A stretch of DNA of 6,118 bases from Waddliaceae bacterium (lineage in GTDB: Bacteria > Chlamydiota > Chlamydiia > Chlamydiales > SLFE01): the NCBI GenBank assembly GCA_007124415.1, contig SLFE01000087.1, positions 1 to 6,118 on the forward strand. The letters are read 5' to 3'. The position numbers and the translations under genes were made by a program. Below are positions 1-5,862 of the stretch, piece by piece (the stretch's first letter is position 1; each line of letters starts with the position of its first letter). The notes beneath the pieces were generated by a model. That model was not told the DNA's origin. It ran no database searches and saw only the letters and a program-made list of their open reading frames with translations.

Positions 1-215
1 TTAACGGCAAGCTTCGGGATGAATGCCTGAACGAGAATTGGTTTTTAAACTTAACCGATGCAAGAAGAATTGTCGGGAAGTGGGCTCATGATTACAATAC
101 TTATCGCCCGCATAGTGCCCTGGGAGGGTTAACGCCACATGAGCTGGCTAGCCAGCTCAGTGATAACTTGCTTTTGACAGAGAAAGCGCTACAACTAACC
201 AGAACCTCTAATTAA
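1..215 (+). CDS. IS3-family transposase OrfB, C-terminal end (5' cut by window edge)
   Basis: The window opens inside a reading frame (codons in phase from base 3) that gives the last 70 residues of a DDE integrase-type transposase and stops at TAA 213-215. The stretch NGKLRDECLNENWF at the start and YNTYRPHSALGG about 30 residues later are hallmarks of IS3-family OrfB. The first normally follows directly after the catalytic Glu of the DDE triad, which lies just outside the window, and the Arg of KLRDEC sits where the conserved basic residue seven after that Glu is expected. The enzyme would cut and join IS ends. Whether the element is intact cannot be judged here. By eye it is richer in G+C than the genes to its right, consistent with a mobile insert. 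Confidence 0.93.
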   Translation, partial: NGKLRDECLNENWFLNLTDARRIVGKWAHDYNTYRPHSALGGLTPHELASQLSDNLLLTEKALQLTRTSN

Positions 216-218
216 AGA

Positions 219-243
219 TGGACCCAACAAGGGGGCAAGGGCA
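219..243 (+). repeat. Right terminal inverted repeat of the IS3-family element
   Basis: Directly after the transposase stop is a sequence that, read on the minus strand, starts TGCCCTTGCCCCC and continues into TTGTTGGGTCCA. This resembles the TG...CCCCC ends of many IS3-family elements and lies where the right end should be. The exact outer boundary (CA at 242-243) is inferred. The left end and any target duplication are outside the window. Confidence 0.7.
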
Positions 244-360
244 ATCTTAAACACAATTTTTGGTAATATCTCTTGAAGAAGTGTAATGACTTTATGTAAA
301 TACTTAATTGTGGGTGGGGATTTTCACCCAACCCATCGAATGAAATATGCTAGATGAGAA
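244..360. other. Intergenic stretch between IS end and precursor gene, with two hairpins
   Basis: No credible gene is seen here. Two possible hairpins are visible. The first pairs TGGGTG 311-316 with CACCCA 325-330; an alternative fold pairs TGGGT 311-315 with ACCCA 331-335. The second is the 347-367 stem listed separately. The first has no T-run on either strand, so it is not a standard intrinsic terminator. Confidence 0.4.
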
Positions 361-371
361 CTAGCATTTTT
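343..371. terminator. Hairpin with T-run at the end of the precursor gene
   Basis: ATGCTAG (347-353) and CTAGCAT (361-367) form a perfect 7-bp stem with a 7-base loop. Beyond one mismatch, three more A-T pairs extend it (343-345 with 369-371). A run of five T (367-371) follows in the plus direction, so the clearest use is stopping transcription coming from the IS element. The stem includes the stop codon of the minus-strand precursor gene. It could also end that transcript, but the minus side reads only ATTTCA after the stem. Confidence 0.5.
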
Positions 372-561
372 GTTCAGCATATTTTGTAGAGGATTCAATC
401 TTATCTGCAGGCCCACTGCTGGAAGATCCTGAACACATTCCTCCTGCGAGCACATTATAAAATGACAAATCTGTAATTTCCAAATTTTGCTCCGCAGAAG
501 CTTTTTCCTTAGTTTCCATGACATATTCATGGACGATTGCTGGTTCTTGTGGTAAATCCAT
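361..561 (-). CDS. Putative TOMM (thiazole/oxazole RiPP) precursor peptide, 66 aa
   Basis: This small protein is the likely substrate of the enzymes encoded to its right. Residues 1-38 form a leader rich in Glu and helix-forming residues, including LEITDLSFYNVL (27-38). A double-glycine site, LAGG, lies at 38-41 with Leu at -4, as in many secreted peptides. Then comes MCSGSSSSG (42-50), one Cys and five Ser with Gly spacers, which is the composition expected of a core for azoline formation. A polar tail of 16 residues (51-66) contains Ser57, Ser58, Thr59 and a terminal Cys66. The ATG at 559-561 has GGAG ten bases upstream (572-575) and a near-consensus promoter (604-632). I cannot name a known precursor family for it. 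The role rests on composition, the leader/GG/core layout and the position next to cyclodehydratase and dehydrogenase genes. The actual core boundaries and cleavage site are inferred. Confidence 0.8.
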   Translation of the reverse strand: MDLPQEPAIVHEYVMETKEKASAEQNLEITDLSFYNVLAGGMCSGSSSSGPADKIESSTKYAEQKC

Positions 562-586
562 TTTTTGACTTCTCCATTTTTATGGG

Positions 587-615
587 TTTTAAGATATTTA
601 CGGATTATATATAAT
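587..615 (+). promoter_or_regulatory. Possible divergent promoter of the biosynthetic operon
   Basis: A perfect TATAAT (610-615) on the plus strand is preceded, 17 bases upstream, by a poor -35 (TTTTAA, 587-592). It shares the 12-base palindrome ATTATATATAAT (604-615) with the opposing precursor promoter, so the two polymerases could not both be bound. The leader to the first operon gene would be about 90 bases. The weak -35 suggests lower basal output or need of an activator; this is inference. Confidence 0.42.
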
Positions 616-632
616 CACGTCCTTTGGGTCAA
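604..632 (-). promoter_or_regulatory. Sigma70-type promoter of the precursor gene
   Basis: Read on the minus strand, TTGACC (627-632) is followed by a 17-base spacer and a perfect TATAAT (604-609). Transcription would start near 597, giving a leader of roughly 36 bases before the precursor ATG, with the GGAG ribosome site inside it. This is the best promoter match I saw in the window, which supports the small gene being real and well expressed. Confidence 0.72.
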
Positions 633-710
633 CAGGATCTTCCAAAAAGATGACTGTCCAGTGTAAGTAAAAAATTTTATAGCCATTTTTCGAACTGCGG
701 AGAATCGTAA

Positions 711-1034
711 ATGAGAACAATTTGCATAAGAACAAAAATCGATCCTGAATTCCTTGACGAGGTTCGCGAATGGTTCAATACGCTGAAAGATCGCCTAAAT
801 GAGACCATGGAAACCTTGGAGAACGAGAAAGTATTGGTTGAATCGGCTTTCTTGGATAAACACGATAACGACGTATATTTAATTTATTATTTAAAAGCTG
901 AAGACATTGATAAAGCTTATGAAGTATTCGATAGTTCCACATCTTCAATTGATACTTACTTCAAAGAATGCTGGAAGAAATATTGTAAAGGGCGAGTTGT
1001 GCTTGAGGAACTATTAGATTTAGAAAGATTATAA
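711..1034 (+). CDS. DUF6176-like protein, 107 aa, first gene of the TOMM operon
   Basis: A small soluble protein with no signal peptide or membrane segment. The opening MRTICIRTKIDPEFLDEVREWF, the middle VLVESAFLDK (41-50) with YLIYYLKAEDIDKAYEV (56-72), and the closing LEELLDLERL match my memory of the DUF6176 family, whose function is unknown. The strand-helix-strand-strand-helix pattern would suit a ferredoxin-like (dimeric alpha/beta barrel) fold. The start is supported by GGAG at 699-702, eight bases from the ATG. Its stop is separated by one base from the start of the cyclodehydratase gene, so the two are almost certainly co-translated. The location suggests an accessory part in peptide maturation, such as a scaffold, a chaperone or a small enzyme, but nothing in the sequence shows catalytic residues. 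The family call is from recall and not from a search. Confidence 0.75.
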   Translation: MRTICIRTKIDPEFLDEVREWFNTLKDRLNETMETLENEKVLVESAFLDKHDNDVYLIYYLKAEDIDKAYEVFDSSTSSIDTYFKECWKKYCKGRVVLEELLDLERL

Positions 1035-1035
1035 A

Positions 1036-3276
1036 ATGTCTGCATCTTTCTCAATCAGACAGGATTTTAGATTTCACGTTTTGGATAGCGGTAAGGTCGT
1101 ATTTTACTCAGATTCAACGAGTTTCCTTCTTGCGAATGAAATATTTGTTCAGATAGCCCTTTCCCTTGATGATGAACCGAAATCTGCTAAGGATTTGACA
1201 ATTCAATTAGCTCCGAAATTTGGCGAAAAGTTGATTGATCAAGCTCTTAATTTGATGTTGGAGAAAGGGCTTTTAGCTGAACATTACAGTTCAACTTTTT
1301 CTCAGGAAGCTCAAGCGTTTTGGTGTGAAAATGGCTTAGATGTCAGGCTGTTGGAATCTTTGCTGAAGAATAAGAAGATATCCGTAAAGGCTTTTTGCAA
1401 AGATTCTCACCAGCTTGAAACGAAGTTTACAGATCATTTTGAACAATTGGGATTTGGAGTTTCTGAAGCTGGTGATTGTTCGATATTAATAGTGGATCAT
1501 TATTTAAATCCAGATCTTGATCACTACGTCAAGAAAAGTCTGAAAAGTGGGCATGCTTGGATTCCTCTTAAAATTGTAGGGTGCAAAATTTGGCTTGGCC
1601 CAATTTTCAAGCATTCAGGTAACTATTGCTGGGACTGCTTTAGGCAATCTCTGAAAATAAATCGAAGGGTTGAAGTCGATCTTTTTGGCAATGACAGCAC
1701 TAACCTCAGTCTCCCCAGTAGGGCGTATATATCTTCCAATGATGATCTGGCTTTCAGCATCTGTGCTGTCCAGCTAGTGAGATGGTTAGTTGATGCAAAA
1801 ACTTGTCCGCTTTCTAATCAGATTGTAAGTATTGACCCTTTCAATTTGAAAATTGAAAATCATCAGTGTGGAATTGTTGTCTGTAAAAAATGCAGTGCTA
1901 TTCAGGTTAGAAAACAAGATGATCGACCTTATAAATTTACAAAAAGACCGATTGTCTTTAGTGATGAAAATGGACCTAGAAGTGCACATCCTGAAAATAC
2001 CATTGAGATACTCAATAAAGTGGTCAGTCCTATAACTGGGATTGTGCCTACATATACTTTATTTCAGGTTAATGGCGACTATGTTGCCTCGTCTATTAGA
2101 AACCTTCCCCTTTACGATGTCGATCTGATTGAAAAAAACAAATCATTAAGGGTTCCTGATGTAGCAGTTGGGAAAGGAAAGACAAAACAGCAAGCTAAAA
2201 TTGGTTGTTTTGCTGAATCTGTTGAAAGGTATAATTCAACTTCTTTCGGCGATTACCACATTCTTTCGAAGTATCAAGAATTACCGCATAAAGGTTTGAG
2301 ACCCGAAGAGTTGCTCCTATTTAGTGAAACTCAATATGAGAATAGAAGTCTGATTAACAAATTATTTGGTTCATTCAATCAGATTTCTAAAAAGTATGAT
2401 AACTCTGAAATTAGATGGACTCAAGTCCTTTCTTTGAACGGGGGAGATTCAGTTTTTGTGCCTTCTTCGTATTGTTTCTTAAACTATCCTTATCAAAACG
2501 AAATCGAATTGTGCCCTGGTGATACTAATGGGTGTGCAAGTGGAAATACAATAGAAGAAGCTGTTGTTTATGCTGTTTTAGAGTTGATCGAGAGGGATGC
2601 GGTCGCTATTTGGTGGTACAATAAAATTCAATTCCCTGGAATAGACATCAAATCCTTGTCTGATCCGTCTTTAAACGATCTGATTGAAGTTCACAGAAGA
2701 GAGGGGCGAATTTTTCATCTGATTGATATTACCTCTGATTTAAATATTCCTGTATTCGTAGCCGTTTCATCAGATCAGAATGGAGATCATATACATTTTG
2801 GTACAGCTTCTCATTTTAATCCTGTTATCGCAATGATCAGAGCTGTTCGAGAATTAAATCAGATAATGACTCACACAACATTAGGCCAATCATTTTTATC
2901 CAAAAATGTTCATCCTAGTCAAAGGGAATTTGCAAAATGGGTGACAAGTGAAAATCTTAGAGATCACCCTCATTTGAACCCCTTAACAAAAAATTATTTT
3001 TACCCAGATAAGTATACATTAATTCATTCCAATGATTTTCTTGATTACATTAATGAACTCAGTGCACTTTTTAGAAAAAAAAGTCTCTCTGCATACTGGT
3101 TAAATCTAACTCAAGCAAATATAGAATTTTTTACAGTTAAAGTTATTATCCCTGGTTTAAGGCACTTTTGGAATAGGTTAAGTCCTGGAAGGCTGTATGA
3201 TGTGCCAGTAGAGCTCGGGATGATTTCCACACCAAATTTAGAAGAGCAAATGAACGAAACTCCATACTTTTTGTAG
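1036..3276 (+). CDS. Fused TOMM cyclodehydratase (leader-binding/E1-like + YcaO domain), 746 aa
   Basis: This enzyme would use ATP to cyclise Cys and Ser/Thr side chains of the precursor onto the backbone, giving thiazolines/oxazolines. Residues about 10-85 look like a winged-helix RiPP recognition element. About 100-300 are a degenerate E1/ThiF-like segment with a zinc site built from C198-W-D-C201 and C283-K-K-C286. The YcaO domain runs from about 315 to the end. It has AESVERY (393-399), GCASGNTIEEA (499-509), ELIERDAVAIWWYN (516-529) and RAVREL (602-607), which carry the acidic residues that bind Mg-ATP in this family. The end has PGLRHFWNR (706-714), then LYDVPVELG (720-728) and TPYFL. 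The C-terminus therefore looks complete; it lacks the PxPxP tail described for some YcaO enzymes and ends in a single-proline version. The length suits single-chain C-D fusions. The start follows the previous stop by one base, with only a weak AGAAAG upstream, so coupled translation is likely. Confidence 0.94.
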   Translation: MSASFSIRQDFRFHVLDSGKVVFYSDSTSFLLANEIFVQIALSLDDEPKSAKDLTIQLAPKFGEKLIDQALNLMLEKGLLAEHYSSTFSQEAQAFWCENGLDVRLLESLLKNKKISVKAFCKDSHQLETKFTDHFEQLGFGVSEAGDCSILIVDHYLNPDLDHYVKKSLKSGHAWIPLKIVGCKIWLGPIFKHSGNYCWDCFRQSLKINRRVEVDLFGNDSTNLSLPSRAYISSNDDLAFSICAVQLVRWLVDAKTCPLSNQIVSIDPFNLKIENHQCGIVVCKKCSAIQVRKQDDRPYKFTKRPIVFSDENGPRSAHPENTIEILNKVVSPITGIVPTYTLFQVNGDYVASSIRNLPLYDVDLIEKNKSLRVPDVAVGKGKTKQQAKIGCFAESVERYNSTSFGDYHILSKYQELPHKGLRPEELLLFSETQYENRSLINKLFGSFNQISKKYDNSEIRWTQVLSLNGGDSVFVPSSYCFLNYPYQNEIELCPGDTNGCASGNTIEEAVVYAVLELIERDAVAIWWYNKIQFPGIDIKSLSDPSLNDLIEVHRREGRIFHLIDITSDLNIPVFVAVSSDQNGDHIHFGTASHFNPVIAMIRAVRELNQIMTHTTLGQSFLSKNVHPSQREFAKWVTSENLRDHPHLNPLTKNYFYPDKYTLIHSNDFLDYINELSALFRKKSLSAYWLNLTQANIEFFTVKVIIPGLRHFWNRLSPGRLYDVPVELGMISTPNLEEQMNETPYFL

Positions 3277-3284
3277 TTGACAAA

Positions 3285-4610
3285 ATGGAAAAAATTTTAA
3301 AGTTAAATAATAGATTTGCTGTTGAAAAGATTTCATCTGATGAATGCATTTTTCTTATTGATGGCTTAAAAAAAGCGACATTTATTCCGCAAGATGAGGA
3401 ATTTTGCAAGATTATCGCACACCTGGCGATACTAGGGATTGAAAAGGATAGCATCAATGTTATCTCATCCAGTATCCATCGAAAACGTGCACTTGAATTT
3501 ATTGAGAGCCTAGAGCTTCATGGGTTTATCAACTATGATCTTAAACTGGATTGTGGATTGAAGGTGGGGATTTGTCCAAACAAACAAAATTTTCAATTTC
3601 CAGTAATGAAAAAAGGGTCTGTCAACAATCTGGGTATTTCAAATCATACTTTTTTCAGATACTCAAGTGATGCAGTTATTTTAGAAAATCCATTATCAAC
3701 CTTCAAGCTGTATGTTGAAGACATCTTCTTTAATTTGCAATTGGTTCTTGAAAAGCAAAAGAGTATGAGTGAACTATTGTCAATTTTGTTGGCAGGGGGA
3801 TTTATTACTGAGTATGAATCAAATCAGTGCGACTGGGAATTCCACGATCTTCTGTTTCACACCAGAAGTCGTCTAGGTATGGCCGATGACAGTAGCAATC
3901 TTGGTGGAACGTATCGGTTTAGACCAGCCAATATTGAAGTCTATAACGGATTTAAGGAGTGTCAAAACAAAAAATATTTTCAGTTAGGTGTGCCTGTTCA
4001 AGAGGCAAAGTGCAATAAAAAGGATTTTTTTGAACTTTTGCAGGCCAGAAAGTCCAGCAGATCCTTTTCAAAGGATAAAACAATGACTTACGATCAGATT
4101 GGAGAATTCTTGTTTCACACTGCAATGATCATTCACTCAACACCTCAAGATGGGCAACTAGATTTTTTGAAGCGAGCGTTCCCAAGTGCAGGGGGTATTC
4201 ATGATCTCGAGTTTTATTTGTTGATAAATAAAAATGATTCTTTTAAAAGAGATGTATACTATTACCATCCACAAAGGCACGGACTCTATCAACTTCAGGT
4301 TCAGGACAAATACCTGGATGAAATTACACAAAATGCAATGGTTGCCCTTGGGAGCATTAAAGTAATGCCCCCTGTCATTGTGATCTTGACTTCTCGATTT
4401 ATGAAAATGAGATCAAAGTATGAACGTATTGCCTATCGGAATACGATTCTGTCTGTTGGCGCAGCATTTCAAACGATGTATCTTACAGGGGCTGCTATGA
4501 ATTTTTCAACTTGCGCATTGGGTTCAGGAAATCCAGGTCTTTTTGCCGAGGCTATCGGAGTAGATCCTCTAGAGGAGGGCGCAGTTGGCGAGTTTGTTCT
4601 TGGTTCCTAA
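3285..4610 (+). CDS. SagB-type FMN-dependent azoline dehydrogenase, 441 aa
   Basis: The product would oxidise thiazolines/oxazolines made by the preceding enzyme to aromatic azoles, using FMN. The nitroreductase-like domain covers about 245-441. It has ARKSSRSFS (254-262) for FMN phosphate binding, AFPSAGGIHDLEFY (298-311), SKYERIAYRN (377-386), and a C-terminal part with CALGSGNPGLF (410-420) and GEFVLGS. K378-Y379 corresponds to the Lys-Tyr pair known to be needed by TOMM dehydrogenases of the McbC/BcerB type. The upstream segment WEFHDLLFHTRSRLG (184-198) with GGTYRF (207-212) is typical of SagB proteins. Residues 1-85 and about 130-176 look like winged-helix units. The ATG lies eight bases after the cyclodehydratase stop without a clear ribosome site, so it belongs to the same operon. 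It ends at TAATGA, directly before mobile-element debris. The domain seems complete, but loss of a few terminal residues cannot be excluded. Confidence 0.93.
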   Translation: MEKILKLNNRFAVEKISSDECIFLIDGLKKATFIPQDEEFCKIIAHLAILGIEKDSINVISSSIHRKRALEFIESLELHGFINYDLKLDCGLKVGICPNKQNFQFPVMKKGSVNNLGISNHTFFRYSSDAVILENPLSTFKLYVEDIFFNLQLVLEKQKSMSELLSILLAGGFITEYESNQCDWEFHDLLFHTRSRLGMADDSSNLGGTYRFRPANIEVYNGFKECQNKKYFQLGVPVQEAKCNKKDFFELLQARKSSRSFSKDKTMTYDQIGEFLFHTAMIIHSTPQDGQLDFLKRAFPSAGGIHDLEFYLLINKNDSFKRDVYYYHPQRHGLYQLQVQDKYLDEITQNAMVALGSIKVMPPVIVILTSRFMKMRSKYERIAYRNTILSVGAAFQTMYLTGAAMNFSTCALGSGNPGLFAEAIGVDPLEEGAVGEFVLGS

Positions 4611-4626
4611 TGAGGGGGCAAGGTCA
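4609..4626 (+). repeat. Short copy of an IS3-end-like sequence after the dehydrogenase gene
   Basis: These 18 bases match 226-243, the right end of the IS3 element at the window's left edge, at 15 of 18 positions in the same orientation, and share AGGGGGCAAGG exactly. They end in TCA, as IS3 ends often do. It may be a remnant of a second IS copy at the other side of the cluster. The match is short and G-rich, so chance is a real alternative. Confidence 0.35.
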
Positions 4627-4653
4627 CCCCGACTAAACTTTACAGTGAGAATT

Positions 4654-4730
4654 TATGGATAAGCCGGATGCGGGAAATCTGCACGTCCGGTTTGATGAGG
4701 GGGAGGGGGTCACACCCCTCTCTACTCTAC
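4654..4730 (+). mobile_element. 5'-truncated group II intron: domains V and VI with 3' end
   Basis: AAGCCGGA (4661-4668) pairs with TCCGGTTT (4686-4693). Inside lie the CG bulge (4684-4685), TGC/GCA upper pairs (4669-4671 with 4681-4683) and a GAAA-type loop, which is the shape of the catalytic domain V; the AGC triad is at 4662-4664. Domain VI follows, with GGGAGGGG (4701-4708) pairing with CCCCTCTC (4715-4722). A candidate branch-point A at 4724 lies seven positions from the presumed intron end, AC at 4729-4730. Only about 40 bases lie between this and the dehydrogenase stop, so domains I-III and any intron-encoded reverse transcriptase are missing, and the remnant cannot splice or move by itself. 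A 5' truncation fits incomplete target-primed reverse transcription, or a later deletion. Confidence 0.8.
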
Positions 4731-4739
4731 AATCACCAC

Positions 4740-4784
4740 ATATCCAAAACAGCGTATCATTCATTTTAATTTGGATATTTTTTA
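4740..4784 (+). terminator. AT-rich terminator downstream of the TOMM operon
   Basis: ATATCCAAA (4740-4748) and TTTGGATAT (4770-4778) form a perfect 9-bp stem with a 21-base loop, followed by six T (4778-4783) on the plus strand. It would stop transcripts coming through the dehydrogenase gene and intron remnant. It overlaps the 3' end of the convergent minus-strand membrane protein gene, whose stop is at 4766-4768. The long loop makes it a modest terminator. Confidence 0.5.
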
Positions 4785-5218
4785 TTGCGGTAATAAAGAC
4801 GGTATGTCGCCTCAGCTGCGCATAAGAAGATTATGATGAGTATGGCAAGCGATATGTAGTGTTGGGAGAGGATGAAAAGATAAACGGGCCTCAAAGGAGA
4901 TGAGATGATTATTTGAGCGTACTCAATCATTTCTCTTATGAAAATTGCGATAAGGGCCAGCGAATTGAGTCCGAGCATCATGGAATAAATTAGCGCGCTG
5001 ATTTCCCCCCTCTTTTTTAAAGCGAGTCTGTATGCGATAAAAAACCAAACGGCAAGGTAAATTCCATTGCCAAGCCATAAAAATGCGTCATCAAGGTAAT
5101 TGTCAACTTCGAAAAATACGGAAATGAAGAGGCTCATCAAACTGAAAAAGAAAAGAAAAAGGACAACTGACAGATTGACGGTGAACCATTTTTTGTCTGC
5201 AATTAATGATTGGCCCAT
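4766..5218 (-). CDS. Small four-helix membrane protein, paralog A, 150 aa
   Basis: I do not recognise a family. Four hydrophobic segments are visible at about residues 13-36, 46-67, 73-95 and 110-135. The cytoplasm-facing ends are rich in Lys/Arg, for example ALKKRGE at 66-72 and the tail RNKKYPN. The protein aligns without gaps over almost its whole length with the product of the gene just upstream. Shared residues at the same numbers include W11, W58, I61-A62, G71, E96, S118-Q119, I126-L127 and N145-K146. The two are therefore tandem duplicates. Its ATG directly abuts the TAG of that gene (TAGATG) and lacks its own ribosome site, so translation is probably coupled. Possible roles include a membrane subunit or an immunity protein for the nearby peptide, but nothing in the sequence proves either. 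It faces the TOMM operon tail to tail, which argues against co-transcription. Confidence 0.8.
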   Translation of the reverse strand: MGQSLIADKKWFTVNLSVVLFLFFFSLMSLFISVFFEVDNYLDDAFLWLGNGIYLAVWFFIAYRLALKKRGEISALIYSMMLGLNSLALIAIFIREMIEYAQIIISSPLRPVYLFILSQHYISLAILIIIFLCAAEATYRLYYRNKKYPN

Positions 5219-5707
5219 CTAATTTGCCGGCAAAGCCTGTTCATGCTGAAGGTCAGTTTTTCTTATAGCTTTATTCAATCTAAAGAGCTGAAACGAGCAT
5301 TTAGCGGATAAAAAATAAAGCAATGTCAGAATGCCGCCAATGAGGAGGTTTTGGCTAATGTACAAAACTGTCCAGTTAGACAATCCATTTTCAAAAAGAG
5401 ATGGCAGCTCGCTGAATAATTCGCCCAGCATGCTGATTGCGCAGCCGGCGATTCCAATAAGTTGCAATATAAAGAAAACAAAAATGAATTTATGGCCATT
5501 TTTTTCATAAGCGCAGTGGTGGGCAATCATGTACCAAATAAAGCTTTTGATAACATCGGCAACAGCGATTCCCCCTTCCTTTAAGAACTCGGGATCTTGT
5601 TCAAAAAAATAGCATAAAAAAATGAGGGGACAGAGGGAAAATAACGCCGCTAGTTTGAGCTTGTTTATCTTGTTCCACTTTGTCTTTACAGTTAAATGTG
5701 CATCCAT
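5219..5707 (-). CDS. Small four-helix membrane protein, paralog B, 162 aa
   Basis: Function unknown. Hydrophobic segments lie at about residues 17-35, 46-66, 73-95 and 113-135, with a longer polar tail (143-162) than its paralog. The open frame extends to an ATG at 5872, which would give 217 residues, but I place the start at 5707 for four reasons. AAGGA sits nine bases upstream (5717-5721). A good promoter (5739-5767) lies inside the longer frame. The ATG at 5872 has no ribosome site. From this start the protein aligns residue for residue with paralog A, with the first Trp at position 11 in both. ATG 5711-5713, two codons upstream, is also possible. The gene is first in a two-gene operon with zero spacing to paralog A. 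Cysteines are at 26, 32, 65, 89 and 137; none is in a lipobox. Confidence 0.78.
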   Translation of the reverse strand: MDAHLTVKTKWNKINKLKLAALFSLCPLIFLCYFFEQDPEFLKEGGIAVADVIKSFIWYMIAHHCAYEKNGHKFIFVFFILQLIGIAGCAISMLGELFSELPSLFENGLSNWTVLYISQNLLIGGILTLLYFLSAKCSFQLFRLNKAIRKTDLQHEQALPAN

Positions 5708-5738
5708 TTGCATTCTTCCTTCATGATATGATGAGAAT

Positions 5739-5767
5739 ATCGTAAAGGGGGAAGGAATAAACGTCAA
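5739..5767 (-). promoter_or_regulatory. Sigma70-type promoter of the tandem membrane protein operon
   Basis: On the minus strand TTGACG (5762-5767), a 17-base spacer and TACGAT (5739-5744) match the consensus at five of six and four of six positions. Transcription would begin near 5732, about 25 bases before the proposed ATG at 5707, and the AAGGA ribosome site falls in between. This spacing supports the shorter gene model. Confidence 0.6.
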
Positions 5768-5862
5768 ACCGAGTGTTTGCTTTTTTTTTGCAATTTCACG
5801 CAGCAGAAAGAAAATACATAAACTGTCGCAACCCAGGCATAAGAAAATCATCATGAGGATGA

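Noticed and set aside
311..335. G/C-rich hairpin as a terminator or riboswitch
   Set aside because: The stem is only 5-6 bp, no T-run follows on either strand and no known riboswitch pattern is visible.
324..530. A second minus-strand frame of 68 residues overlapping the precursor gene
   Set aside because: It has no ribosome site, overlaps the better-supported precursor gene in another frame and shows no sensible protein character.
640..655. ATCTT...AAGAT inverted repeat (639-653 area) as an operator
   Set aside because: Five-base arms in AT-rich DNA occur often by chance and nothing else supports a binding site.
3146..3457. A 103-residue minus-strand frame across the cyclodehydratase/dehydrogenase junction
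   Set aside because: It is antisense to two genes with clear family motifs and has no motif of its own; composition follows from the complementary strand.
4655..4828. A plus-strand frame starting MDKPDAGNLHVRF over the intron remnant
   Set aside because: It is a translation of domain V/VI RNA structure, a common false gene, and runs on into sequence antisense to a membrane protein gene.
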